NCBI GenBank assembly: GCA_021733925.1
Contig: JAIPJY010000011.1
Coordinates: forward strand, 1 to 64,000
DNA from: Prosthecobacter sp.
GTDB lineage: Bacteria > Verrucomicrobiota > Verrucomicrobiia > Verrucomicrobiales > Verrucomicrobiaceae
DNA: 64,000 nucleotides
Direction of reading: 5' to 3'
Positions 46,206-55,516 of this stretch are shown here, piece after piece. The first letter of the stretch is position 1. Each line of letters starts with the position of its first letter. Under the pieces are notes generated by a model that worked only from the letters and a program-made list of their open reading frames with translations, had not been told where the DNA came from and did no database searches. Both the position numbers and the translations under genes were made by a program.

Positions 46206-46768
46206 GCGCCTCCTTTCAAAAGATCGCGCAGGCGCAGCAGCCCGCGGCGGATATTGGTTTTCACTGTGCCGAGCGGGATGCCCAGCGACTCGGCGATCAC
46301 ATGATGTGTCAGTCCCTTCAAGAATGCGAATTCAATCAACTGGCGCTGCTCTTTCGGCAGTTCATTCAGCGCCTCGCCCACCACGACGCTGCGCTCATTA
46401 GCCTGCACCTCTTCATCCACACCGACATGGGCGGAAGCCGAGAGAGTGGCCTGTTCCAGCGCCGCGCTCTCCACCAGGCGGTTGCGCCGGCCCAGCATGC
46501 GCATGCGGTCGATCGCCTTGTGGCGAAACAGCATCACCGCCCAGGTGAATGCCTTGCTGCGCTCAGGATCAAACGTCGAGGCCCTCTCCCACAGCAGCAC
46601 AAAACCATCCTGCAGGATGTCTTCGGCTTCGCGCTCGTCATGCAGCATCTGGCGCAGGAGTCCAAAGAGCCGCGGTGCCATCCGGTCATAGAGCTGGTCG
46701 AACGCGCGCGCTTCCCCGCGTCCAGCACGCTGGAGCAGGTCTTCTTCGCTGGGTTCTGGCTGGCTCAT
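46202..46768 (-). CDS. ECF RNA polymerase sigma factor (SigK-like)
   Basis: The start at 46768 (MSQPEPSEEDLLQRA) gives 188 residues. Region 2 includes AFDQLYDRMAPRLFGLLRQM and EAEDILQDGFVLLWERAS. Region 4 has LPKEQRQLIEFAFLKGLTHHVIAESLGIPLGTVKTNIRRGL. Extracytoplasmic-function sigma factors of this group are held by a partner anti-sigma factor, here the next gene, and released by an envelope signal. An in-frame start at 46840 would add 24 unlikely residues. The regulon cannot be read from the window. Confidence 0.93.
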   Translation of the reverse strand: MSQPEPSEEDLLQRAGRGEARAFDQLYDRMAPRLFGLLRQMLHDEREAEDILQDGFVLLWERASTFDPERSKAFTWAVMLFRHKAIDRMRMLGRRNRLVESAALEQATLSASAHVGVDEEVQANERSVVVGEALNELPKEQRQLIEFAFLKGLTHHVIAESLGIPLGTVKTNIRRGLLRLRDLLKGGA

Positions 46769-46883
46769 GAGGGGTTTGGGCGCAGATCGCGCCGAAAAGG
46801 CTACGATGCGCGGATTCCATGCCAGAGCTAATGCGGTCACACAAGTTTTTGCGTCATCAAAGCCAGTCTGGATTCAAAAAAAG

Positions 46884-49800
46884 TCACTTTACATCCACCA
46901 GACGGCAGCTCCGGGTGAACAGCAGGGCAGATTCGATCTGCTCCAGTTTCAGGCCTGTCAGCCGCACCAGCGCCTGGCGGTACAGCATGATCTGCGGTCG
47001 ATAACCTGCCACTTTTTCGGCCAAAGCTTCCTCGTCCGCCGCCTCATCGGTCTTGAAATCAATCAGTTGCACCGAATCGCGCTGGACCACGACCCGGTCA
47101 AACACGCCGCTGATCCAGCTCCCCTCATGGATCAGGTCAAATGGCCGCTCCCTCCACGCCTGAGCCTCCGCCGCAGGTTTGGCAAAGGCAGACTGGGCAG
47201 CCGCTGAATGCAGCACACCGCGCACCATCGCCAGCGCCGTCGCTTCAACCGCCTCCCCGCGCAACAAACCGGACTCCTGCCAGCGCGCTTCAAGTTCGGC
47301 CATGCTGGATGCTGCATCCCACCATTCCACATGGGCCAGCAGCTCATGCACCAGATTGCCCAATCTCCGACCCGGCTCACGCCCGGCGCTGAAGAGCATG
47401 CTGCCCTTCACTTGAAAAGCTTCCTCTCCCGAAGGCGTCACGCGCTTGGCCAGCGGCTGGAACTCCCGCAGCAACTCCCCCAGCGGACGCGACACCACCG
47501 CCGTTTCCGATGGCCGGGGCGATGCGCCTGACGATGCGGCAAACCACTGCGCGTCCCCCGTCTGCCACTCAGTCAAATACTCAGCACCTGCTTCGGCTTC
47601 ACCCGCCACGCCCAGCATCCGGCGCAAAAACTGCGCCTCTTTCATCGCCGGCTCCTTCGCCTTCGGCGCTGGTTCAGCGATCAGATACAGCCCCCGTTTG
47701 GCCCGTGTCATCGCCACATACAGGCGGCAGAGCGACTCAAAACCCGAGCGCTGCTTCGAAGTCTCCATCTCCTCATTCAAAGCCTCATGCAACGGCGCAA
47801 AAATGCGCGGCGGCTCCTGCAACACCCATGAAATACCCTGCGCATCGCGGTTCACGATCAGCGAGCGCCGCCGCACGTTGTCCATCGCGTCGCCATCCAA
47901 GTCCGGCAGAATGACCACATCAAACTCCAACCCCTTGGCCTTGTGCACCGTCATCACCTGCACCGCGTTTGCAGCACCCCGCACCTGCATCGGCGCATCC
48001 CGCGCATGCAGCAAAAACGCATCGATGTCGCGTGAACCGCCCGCATCAAACTCAGCAGCCATTTCACCAAACTGACGCAACCGCATCTCATGAAAGGCGT
48101 CCATTTCCGGCAGCAGTGCGCGCACCTGCCTAGTCCAGACTTCCGTGAAGCCGACAAAGCCGCGCTCAAACACCGATTCACGCACCTGATGGCAGGTCAG
48201 CGCCCACCCCTGCTCTGGAAACTCGATCTGCGGCCACAGCGGCGTCATTTTGAGATGCTCCAGCGCCAGGGTGTCCCCCGGATGCGCCGCAAGTTGCAGC
48301 AGTGAGAGCAGGGCAAGCGTCACCGCATTGTCCGTGGCCGGATGGATCTGCGATTCGCACACGACCTCCATGCCCGTCGTCGCACTCAGTTCTTCTGCCA
48401 CCTCATTGGCGTTCTTGTTCCCGCGCACCAGCACCGCACAGGTCAGCCCCCGCTCCAACGGGCGGATCTCGTTCAGCAGCGCCGTCACCGCAGGTGTGGT
48501 GGAGGGATTACGCACGCCCTCTTCATTCGACACACTCAGCAGCGCCGCGTAACCGGTGAGCCGCTGATTCCTCTCCGCAGCCACATGCTCGCTGAAGGCA
48601 AACCCGGCAGTGCAGCCCGGCAGCACCGCTTCAATGCCAGCGGCGTTTGCAAACACCGCATTCACCGCATCCAGCACCGGCGGAGCACTGCGGAAGGACT
48701 GGCTGAGCGTCTGCGGTTCCAGCCCGTCCTGGTCCTGATGCGGCCATTCGCGCAACACATCGTCAAACAGACCCGGCTCAGCCTGACGCCACAGATAGAT
48801 CGACTGCTTCGGATCCCCCACAGCGTAAAAGCTCCGCCTGCCGGTGTCATCCTGCATCACCTCGTCCACCAATCCGCGCACCACATTCCACTGCACTCGG
48901 CTGGTGTCTTGAAACTCGTCAAACAGCCAGTGGTCATAACGTCCGTCGAGCCGGAACCACAGATCCCCGCTCTCGCCGTCCGCCCACTCCGACCCATCAG
49001 CTGCCGCCGCCGCCAGCAGTCGCTGCACATCAGCAAAGGACAACCTGCCGCGTGAACGCACACGGCGGGCGTACTCGGCCTCATACAGCGCCATGAGCGC
49101 CGCCATGCCCTGAGTCCGCTGCACACGGCAGATCAGCTCATGATTTAAAATCGCCCCAGCAACTCGCACCCAAGCCCGTGCGGTTTCCCCCGTAAGTTCA
49201 GATTTCTTCCCGCGCCCCCAGCCTATTTCAGCCCTGCCCGCCTTTAAATCCTCCCAAACGGCCGACGTTTTATCCAAAAAATACTTCACCCTGGGCGGCA
49301 ACGTGGCCCCCGGCTCCATGGCCGAAGCTTGCGAGATCAATTGCTCCATGAACAGGGCCCCTTCATCAGTGCGCGGCACAAACCGATCCCTCAAATCATC
49401 GAGCGCAGCCTTGAGATTCCCGGCACCTGCCAGCTCCAGCCCGGGCAGCCTGCCCCAGGGGGAACCATCCCCGCTGTCGAGCCAGGTGGCGTGATGATCG
49501 TTGATCCAGGACTCCAGGCTGCTCGCCGCGCTGCGCTCCTCAATACCAAAGGTGGCCTGCTTGAAACCTTCGAGCAGCGCACGGCCCGCATGGTCATCAC
49601 GCGAGGAATGGATGCGTTCCAGCAGCGCATCCAGCGCCTCCCGCCGCGCCTGCGCCGATTCATTTTCAGCCATCACACTGGCACCCAGCGGCAGGCCGAG
49701 CTCCAGCGGAAAGCAGGCGGTGATGTTGGCAAAAAAACTGTCCATCGTCCCCAGGCGCAGGCGATGGAGCCGCTGCGTGACCTTGCGCAGGAGCACCACA

Positions 49801-50090
49801 AACTCCGGCCACTGCTCCGGCAAAGGCGCCATGCCCGCAAAGTAGTGCTCCGGCTGCTCCCCATGCTGTGAGAGCACGGACAACCGCTGCAGGATGCGCT
49901 GGAAAAACTCCCCCGCCGCCTTGCGCGTGAAGGTCATCGCCGCGATGCCCTCCGGCCGCTGCCCGAGCGCCAGCAGATGCAGGTGCCGCCGCACCAGCTG
50001 GTAGGTTTTTCCGGAACCTGCTGAGGCGGAGACAAGAATGTGGCGGAGGCGGTTCACGTGTCCGCGATGCAAGCCCACGCCGCGCAGCAT
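46884..50090 (-). CDS. AddA-type UvrD helicase with RecB-like nuclease domain
   Basis: The protein (1068 residues from 50090) carries superfamily I helicase motifs: Walker A in SASAGSGKTYQL, motif II in LFDEFQDTSRVQW, motif III in VGDPKQSIYLWRQ, and motif VI in LYVAMTRAKRGLYL. The C-terminal RecB-family nuclease has GNLVHELLAH, GVFDRV, LIDFKTDE and PQIMLYRQAL, so its catalytic residues are present. This is the plan of AddA, which processes double-strand breaks with AddB. No addB lies beside it. Start choice: the ATG at 50129 overlaps the transporter gene by 28 bases, the GTG at 50099 has GGAAAGG just upstream, and 50090 is the first ATG after the transporter stop. Confidence 0.88.
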   Translation of the reverse strand: MLRGVGLHRGHVNRLRHILVSASAGSGKTYQLVRRHLHLLALGQRPEGIAAMTFTRKAAGEFFQRILQRLSVLSQHGEQPEHYFAGMAPLPEQWPEFVVLLRKVTQRLHRLRLGTMDSFFANITACFPLELGLPLGASVMAENESAQARREALDALLERIHSSRDDHAGRALLEGFKQATFGIEERSAASSLESWINDHHATWLDSGDGSPWGRLPGLELAGAGNLKAALDDLRDRFVPRTDEGALFMEQLISQASAMEPGATLPPRVKYFLDKTSAVWEDLKAGRAEIGWGRGKKSELTGETARAWVRVAGAILNHELICRVQRTQGMAALMALYEAEYARRVRSRGRLSFADVQRLLAAAAADGSEWADGESGDLWFRLDGRYDHWLFDEFQDTSRVQWNVVRGLVDEVMQDDTGRRSFYAVGDPKQSIYLWRQAEPGLFDDVLREWPHQDQDGLEPQTLSQSFRSAPPVLDAVNAVFANAAGIEAVLPGCTAGFAFSEHVAAERNQRLTGYAALLSVSNEEGVRNPSTTPAVTALLNEIRPLERGLTCAVLVRGNKNANEVAEELSATTGMEVVCESQIHPATDNAVTLALLSLLQLAAHPGDTLALEHLKMTPLWPQIEFPEQGWALTCHQVRESVFERGFVGFTEVWTRQVRALLPEMDAFHEMRLRQFGEMAAEFDAGGSRDIDAFLLHARDAPMQVRGAANAVQVMTVHKAKGLEFDVVILPDLDGDAMDNVRRRSLIVNRDAQGISWVLQEPPRIFAPLHEALNEEMETSKQRSGFESLCRLYVAMTRAKRGLYLIAEPAPKAKEPAMKEAQFLRRMLGVAGEAEAGAEYLTEWQTGDAQWFAASSGASPRPSETAVVSRPLGELLREFQPLAKRVTPSGEEAFQVKGSMLFSAGREPGRRLGNLVHELLAHVEWWDAASSMAELEARWQESGLLRGEAVEATALAMVRGVLHSAAAQSAFAKPAAEAQAWRERPFDLIHEGSWISGVFDRVVVQRDSVQLIDFKTDEAADEEALAEKVAGYRPQIMLYRQALVRLTGLKLEQIESALLFTRSCRLVDVK

Positions 50091-50101
50091 GTCCAGCACT
50101 C

Positions 50102-50983
50102 TCACCTTTCCACCCAGCGCCGAATCCATGGCAACGTCAGCACGACGGCAATGATGACCGATGCGCCAAGATAAAAACCCGCGCTCATGAACTCCGCCTT
50201 CCCAAACACCAAAGCTGCGAGCACGATGCCATACACCGGCTCCATATTATACACGACGTTCACCGTGAAGACGCTGACGCGCCGCAGCACGTCCATGAAC
50301 CCCGCATAGGCGGCCACCGTGCACACCAGGGCCAGCACACCCAGCCAAAGCGCGGAGCCAGCATCCGGCAGCCCCGGCATGAGTCCGCTTTCAAGGAAGG
50401 GGCGTGAAACACACGCCGCGAGGCAGGCTCCCCCCATCTGATAAAAGCCAATGACGCTCCAGTGCGTGTCCCGGGCGACCTGCTGCTTGCTCAAGGTGGC
50501 AAAGAAGGCGGCCAGCACCGCGGCGGCGATGGCCACGGAGAAGCCGAGCCAGTAACGGAACTCCACCTGATAAATAAGCCACACGGCCCCCACCATGACC
50601 GCGCCCACGAGAAGCTCGGCAAACCGCCAGCGCCGTGAACCATCGATGACAGGCTCGATCAACGAGCACCACAGCATGGCCGTGGGCATCGCCGCCAGGC
50701 AGACAGAGGCAGTGGCCAGCCGCGCCGACCAGAAGAACAAAATCCAGTGCAATCCTAGAATGACGCCCACACCGAGCATCGCAAAAATCCTGCGGTGAGA
50801 AACCCATAATGAATGCCCCAGGCACCGGGCCAGTACCGCAAAGCAAAGGACTGCGATCGCCGTACGCCACAGCACCACGTCCACTGGAGGCAGCAGGATG
50901 AGCTTGCCCAAAATCGCCGTAAGCCCCCAGGCCAGCACGACAAGATGCAGCTGGATGTAATTGCGTACATTGGAACGGGACAT
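50102..50983 (-). CDS. EamA/DMT-type transporter
   Basis: The start at 50983 (MSRSNVRNYIQLHLVV) gives 293 residues with about ten hydrophobic helices in two repeated halves, as in EamA transporters. The first half reads LVVLAWGLTAILGKLILLPP and the second ends in MEPVYGIVLAALVFGK, the conserved MEP motif region. Substrates of such exporters vary (amino acids, metabolites). It runs in the same direction as the AddA-type gene and ends right at its start. Confidence 0.9.
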   Translation of the reverse strand: MSRSNVRNYIQLHLVVLAWGLTAILGKLILLPPVDVVLWRTAIAVLCFAVLARCLGHSLWVSHRRIFAMLGVGVILGLHWILFFWSARLATASVCLAAMPTAMLWCSLIEPVIDGSRRWRFAELLVGAVMVGAVWLIYQVEFRYWLGFSVAIAAAVLAAFFATLSKQQVARDTHWSVIGFYQMGGACLAACVSRPFLESGLMPGLPDAGSALWLGVLALVCTVAAYAGFMDVLRRVSVFTVNVVYNMEPVYGIVLAALVFGKAEFMSAGFYLGASVIIAVVLTLPWIRRWVER

Positions 50984-51236
50984 GCTAGGTGACGAAACTG
51001 TTGCTCCAGCCTTTACAGTTGCCGAAAGCCTCATTTTTCCCGCCCTCTCAACAAGGACGAAATCCAACTTTCCGCCATCGATTCATCATGTGCCCGCAAA
51101 AAAATAGCAAGATCCCTCTTAGAACTTACGCCTTGACGTTGAGCACTGCGGTAGCAGTAATGCAGGCTTGTCATGCTCCAGTCTGGGCGTGCCCTGCTGT
51201 CCTGTCTTTATCCCGTCTGCCAAATCTGCCCTGCCT

Positions 51237-53588
51237 ATGAATCACGGAACTTCCCCTCTGTCTCGCCTGACCCTTTTATCTGTAGTGGCTTGCACACTCT
51301 TCGTGGCCCAAACGCAGCAGGTACGAGCGCAAGCGGGCCTCCCAGCGGCGCCCTCGGTAAAAAAGATCGTGCAGGATGTGCAAATCGTCACCAAAGGCGC
51401 GGTCAAACTGGATGAAAGTCGCATTCGCAGCCAGCTGTCCACCCGTGTGGGCCAGCCCTTCAGCAATGAATCGGTGGAACGTGACATCCGTGCACTTTAC
51501 AGCACCGGGGCGGTGGAAAACCTGGACATCCGCGCGGTGGACGTGGCAGGCGGCGTCAAAGTCATCGTCGAAATCATTGGCCGCGGTGGCATTGCCGAGA
51601 TCAATTTCATTGGCAACACCGCCATCGACAACAGCAAGCTGCGCAAGGACATCGCGGTCAAAGTGGGTGACCCGGTGGATGACATCAAGCTTTCCGCTGC
51701 ACAGCAGAAGATTGTGGAATCGTATGAAAAGAAGGGCTTCTCCGATGTCGTCGCAAGCTATGACATCACCCCGTCCGCCCGCGAAGGATTCTCCACGGTG
51801 ACTTTCAAGATCGATGAAGGTGCGCGCGGCATCATTCATGACATCCTCTTTGAAGGCAACACCGCCATCAAGTCGCGCGTGCTGCGCAGTCAGATCAAAT
51901 CTCAGGAGCACCACATCTGGAACTTGTGGGGCAAAAAAGGCAAGCTCAGCAATCAGGATCTGCAGGAAGACATCAAGAAGATCGAGCAGGCCTTTCAGGA
52001 TAAGGGGTATGTTTATGCCAAAGTGACCGAGGTGCGGCGCGAACCGGTGTCCTCCAAGCAGATGGACCTCGTCTATGTGATCAATGAAGGCGCCAAGTAC
52101 GACGTCTCGGCAGTCAAGATCTCCGGCAACACCATTTTCACCACTGAGGTGCTGATGCAGGGCATCAAGACGGAACCCAACTTCCCTTATGTCGGCAGCT
52201 TCATCAAGGCGGATGAAAAGATGATTCAGGACTACTATGGCTCCCGTGGCTATGCCGATGCGCGTGTGGAGACCAGCATCTTGGAGACCGGTGCCGGACA
52301 GGTCGCCGTGGCCTACAACATCGTGGAAGGCACCAAGTCCTACATCAGCAAGGTCAACATTTCCGGAAACTCGGTCACGAAGGATGAAGTTATCCGCCGC
52401 GAACTGCCATTTGCTCCAGGCGAGGAGCTGAACACCGTGAAAATCGAGGCCGGTAAAAGCCGCCTGCAAAACCTGAACTACTTCAGCTCGGTGGACATGC
52501 GCAACACGCCCACCACGGCTCCCGGCTACAAGGATGTGGACATCAACGTGCAGGAGCAGTCCACCGGCACGGTGAACTTCGGCGCCGGCTTCAGTTCCAT
52601 CGACAGCATCACTGGATTCATCCAGGTGACCCAGACCAACTTTGACATCAGTGACTGGAAAGATTTCCGCGGAGGCGGCCAGCGTTTCAATGCCAACATC
52701 CGTGCAGGTGCCCTGCGTCGTGATGTCACTGTCAGCTGGACCGAGCCGTGGTTCCTGGGCCGCGAACTGGCCCTCACGGTTGAGGCGTTCTATCACAACC
52801 TCTACTATCTCTCCAACTTCTTCACCCAAACCAACGTCGGCATCTCGTCAGGTTTGCGCAAACGGCTGGGCGAGCACTCCTACATTGAAAGCACTTACAC
52901 CCTTCAGGACATCACCATCGGCAGCATTGCCAGCGGTGCCTCCGCTCTGATCGCACAAGAAAAAGGATCCTACATCCAGAGCAAGATTGACACGAACTTT
53001 GTGCACGACACGCGGGACAGCGTCTTCATCACTCGCAGCGGTCACAAGATCGAAGCAGGAATCCTCCTGTCAGGTCTTGGGGGCAATGTCCCGGTTTATG
53101 GCGGCAGCGTCAGAGGCCAGCAGTTTTTCAACCTGCCAGGAGACACCATTCTGAGTTTCGATGGAATGTTCCAAACCGTCAACAGCTGGAATGGCGACCG
53201 GGTGCCCATCTTTGAACGCCTGTTCCTCGGCGGTGCCAACAACCTGCGTGGCTTCACCTATCGTCATGCCGGCCCCAAGGATAATACCGGTGAGCCCATC
53301 GGTGGTCTGACATCCATCTACGCCACCAGTGAATTTTCTGTTCCGGTGCACATCACCGCCAACATAGAAAAGTCACCGCGTGTCGTCGTCTTTGGCGACA
53401 TCGGCACCATTAGCGGGGCCACAGGTGCCACCTATGGCAATAGCGCTGTGTATTCCGATGCGGGTATCGGCCTGCGCCTCTTCCTGCCCGTCGGCCCTAT
53501 CCGTGTTGACTATGCGGTTCCAATCGGCAAGGACGCCACCTCAGGCTCCGGTGGCCGCTTCCAGTTCAACATGGGCTACAAGTTCTAG
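51237..53588 (+). CDS. bamA: Outer membrane protein assembly factor BamA
   Basis: BamA inserts beta-barrel proteins in the outer membrane. The 783-residue product has a signal peptide (about residues 1-31, ending near VRAQA). Five POTRA-like modules follow: the first begins VKKIVQDVQIVTKGAVKLDE and later ones include IAEINFIGNTAIDNSKL, GIIHDILFEGNTAIKSRVL and ISKVNISGNSVTKDEVIRR. The C-terminal barrel starts near GTVNFGAGFSSIDSI and ends with Phe (FNMGYKF), the usual outer-membrane signal. A start at 51168 would add residues before the signal peptide and is rejected. skp follows, as in the classical bamA-skp-lpxD order. Confidence 0.95.
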   Translation: MNHGTSPLSRLTLLSVVACTLFVAQTQQVRAQAGLPAAPSVKKIVQDVQIVTKGAVKLDESRIRSQLSTRVGQPFSNESVERDIRALYSTGAVENLDIRAVDVAGGVKVIVEIIGRGGIAEINFIGNTAIDNSKLRKDIAVKVGDPVDDIKLSAAQQKIVESYEKKGFSDVVASYDITPSAREGFSTVTFKIDEGARGIIHDILFEGNTAIKSRVLRSQIKSQEHHIWNLWGKKGKLSNQDLQEDIKKIEQAFQDKGYVYAKVTEVRREPVSSKQMDLVYVINEGAKYDVSAVKISGNTIFTTEVLMQGIKTEPNFPYVGSFIKADEKMIQDYYGSRGYADARVETSILETGAGQVAVAYNIVEGTKSYISKVNISGNSVTKDEVIRRELPFAPGEELNTVKIEAGKSRLQNLNYFSSVDMRNTPTTAPGYKDVDINVQEQSTGTVNFGAGFSSIDSITGFIQVTQTNFDISDWKDFRGGGQRFNANIRAGALRRDVTVSWTEPWFLGRELALTVEAFYHNLYYLSNFFTQTNVGISSGLRKRLGEHSYIESTYTLQDITIGSIASGASALIAQEKGSYIQSKIDTNFVHDTRDSVFITRSGHKIEAGILLSGLGGNVPVYGGSVRGQQFFNLPGDTILSFDGMFQTVNSWNGDRVPIFERLFLGGANNLRGFTYRHAGPKDNTGEPIGGLTSIYATSEFSVPVHITANIEKSPRVVVFGDIGTISGATGATYGNSAVYSDAGIGLRLFLPVGPIRVDYAVPIGKDATSGSGGRFQFNMGYKF

Positions 53589-53599
53589 CAGCGTGTTGT

Positions 53600-53621
53600 G
53601 CGGACATTTTTGTTTGTCCGC
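53600..53621. other. Hairpin between bamA and skp
   Basis: GCGGACA (53600-53606) and TGTCCGC (53615-53621) form a perfect 7-base stem with an 8-base T-rich loop. CCCCTCC follows, so this is not an intrinsic terminator. It may stabilise or attenuate the bamA-skp transcript. Confidence 0.4.
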
Positions 53622-53653
53622 CCCTCCAATCACTTTCCAACCCCCCCACACTT

Positions 53654-54292
53654 ATGATTCGCAGCGCGTTCATCGCCCTTCTCCTCGCCACCGTCACCAC
53701 TCTTCATGCCGCCGATCTCAAAATCGGTGTGATCGACATGTCCAAAGTCTTTCAGGAGTTCCACAAAACCAAAACCGCTGCGGACAAGTACAAGGCCAAT
53801 TACGAAAAAGCCGCCCAGGAAATGACTGAGCGTCAAAACACGTATAAAAACCTGGCTGCAGAGGCCGGAAAGCTTCAGAAAATCGCACAGGACCCGATCA
53901 TCACCCCCGAACAACGTGCGAAATACGGCGCTGAACTGGGTGAAAAAGTGAAAGAAATCCGCGCTCTGGAAATGGAAATGCAGGAATTTGCGGACCGTCG
54001 CCAGCAGCAGCTCAAGCAGGAGGACATGCAGATCCGCAAAGGCCTCTATGAGGAAATTCTCGTCGTCGTCCGTGACCGCTCCAAAGCAGATGCCTACGAC
54101 ATGGTTTTTGACAAAACCGGCGTCAGTCTTTCCACCGTGCCGATCATCCTCCACGTCCGGGAAGGCTTCGCCACCGACCTCACCGATCAGCTCATCGTCG
54201 AACTGAACAAGGATGCGCCACCTCCGGGAGCTGAGCCAAAGAAGGAAGAGGCCGCCGCTCCGGCACCCAAGGCTGAGGAACCCAAAAAATAG
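53654..54292 (+). CDS. skp: OmpH/Skp-family periplasmic chaperone
   Basis: Skp binds unfolded outer-membrane proteins in the periplasm. The 212-residue product has a signal peptide (MIRSAFIALLLATVTTLHA). IGVIDMSKVFQEFHKTKTAADK, the usual OmpH/Skp start, follows. A long charged helical hairpin then runs through ALEMEMQEFADRRQQQLKQE. The C-terminus is a Pro/Ala/Lys/Glu tail (PKKEEAAAPAPKAEEPKK) that looks disordered. It lies between bamA and a strong terminator, upstream of lpxD. Confidence 0.92.
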   Translation: MIRSAFIALLLATVTTLHAADLKIGVIDMSKVFQEFHKTKTAADKYKANYEKAAQEMTERQNTYKNLAAEAGKLQKIAQDPIITPEQRAKYGAELGEKVKEIRALEMEMQEFADRRQQQLKQEDMQIRKGLYEEILVVVRDRSKADAYDMVFDKTGVSLSTVPIILHVREGFATDLTDQLIVELNKDAPPPGAEPKKEEAAAPAPKAEEPKK

Positions 54293-54315
54293 CCTGCGGC
54301 TGTCAGTTTACTCAA

Positions 54316-54350
54316 GGCACGCCGCAAACATTTGCGGCGTGCCTTTTTTT
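54316..54350 (+). terminator. Rho-independent terminator after skp
   Basis: GGCACGCCGCAAA (54316-54328) and TTTGCGGCGTGCC (54331-54343) are perfectly complementary over 13 bases, with two bases between. Seven T residues (54344-54350) follow. This is the clearest intrinsic terminator in the window. It ends 29 bases before lpxD, so lpxD probably needs its own promoter or read-through. Confidence 0.88.
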
Positions 54351-54379
54351 GTTCCAGCGTAGATACAACCATCTGCTCC

Positions 54380-55441
54380 ATGAGCAACTCCATCACCCTG
54401 CAGAAACTCACCGAACTCGTCGGAGGCACACTCTCCTCGGGCAGCCCGGAATTCACCATTTCCGGCCTGAACTCCATCCTCGAAGCCGTCCCGGGTGAAG
54501 TGACTTTCCTTGGCAACGCACGCTACCTGCCGGCGCTCAAAACCACCCGCGCCTCTGCCGCCCTCGTGCCGGAGGATCTTGACGCTGAAGATGCGCGTGA
54601 GGGGCTTGCCCTCATTCGCCTCAAAAATCCCACGCTTGCCTTTTCCCATGTCATTCGTTTCTTTGGCCCTCCAGCCATTGAATTTGTACCCGGCGTGCAC
54701 CCCACCGCCACGGTTGCCAGTGACGTCGTTTACGACCCGCAGAAGGTCAGCATCGGCCCGCACGCCGTCATTGAGAGCGGCGCACAACTGGGGGATGGCT
54801 GCACGATTCACGCTGGTGCCTACCTCGGTCGCGGCGTCAAACTCGGCACCGACTGCGTCATTCATGCCAATGCCGTCATCAAGGAATACTGCATCCTGGG
54901 TCAGCGCGTCATTCTCCACAGCGGTTCCGTGATCGGCAGCGACGGCTTCGGCTATGAGCAGGTTCAAGGCCGCCACCAGAAAATTGATCAGGTCGGCATT
55001 GTGCAGATCGATGACGATGTCGAAATCGGTTCCTGCACCACCATCGACCGCGCCCGCTTCGGCCGCACCTGGATTGGCGAGGGCAGCAAGATCGACAATC
55101 TGGTGCAGATCGGTCACAACTGCACCCTGGGGAAGCACTGCATCATCGTCTCCCAAACAGGCATCTCCGGCAGCACCCGCCTGGGCAATTACGTCACCAT
55201 GGGCGGGCAGGTCGGCGTGGCCGGTCACCTCGAAATCGGCGACAAGGTCATGTTCTTTGCCAAATCTGGCGTCACCAAAAGCATTCTTGAAGCCGGAGCC
55301 TACACCGGTTTCCCCGCCCGTCCGCTCATGGAAGGGCGCAAGATGCTCAGCCTCCCGGCCAAGATCCCCGACTTGCTGGAGCGCGTCCGCGCCTTGGAAA
55401 AAAAACTCGCCGCCCTCGAAGGCGGAACGGTCCATTCCTGA
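54380..55441 (+). CDS. lpxD: UDP-3-O-acylglucosamine N-acyltransferase LpxD
   Basis: LpxD adds the second acyl chain in lipid A synthesis. The 353-residue product starts with MSNSITLQKLTELVGG. The uridine-binding N-terminal domain is followed by a left-handed beta-helix of hexapeptide repeats (for example IGPHAVIESGAQLGDGC). The catalytic His is in VQIGHNCTLGKHCII. A C-terminal helix (LLERVRALEKKLAALEGG) closes the protein. In many bacteria fabZ and lpxA follow, but here trpB comes next. It implies a lipopolysaccharide-bearing outer membrane. Confidence 0.95.
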   Translation: MSNSITLQKLTELVGGTLSSGSPEFTISGLNSILEAVPGEVTFLGNARYLPALKTTRASAALVPEDLDAEDAREGLALIRLKNPTLAFSHVIRFFGPPAIEFVPGVHPTATVASDVVYDPQKVSIGPHAVIESGAQLGDGCTIHAGAYLGRGVKLGTDCVIHANAVIKEYCILGQRVILHSGSVIGSDGFGYEQVQGRHQKIDQVGIVQIDDDVEIGSCTTIDRARFGRTWIGEGSKIDNLVQIGHNCTLGKHCIIVSQTGISGSTRLGNYVTMGGQVGVAGHLEIGDKVMFFAKSGVTKSILEAGAYTGFPARPLMEGRKMLSLPAKIPDLLERVRALEKKLAALEGGTVHS

Positions 55442-55516
55442 GCAAGGTTCGTAACTTTGCCTGAAGCCCGCCCGGACGTTGCCAAGGTCCGGTCTTCGTT
55501 CTACCTTCATCCCCCC

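Noticed and set aside
51276-52829. 517-codon minus-strand frame opposite bamA
   Set aside because: BamA explains the region, and the antisense product has no recognisable domain.
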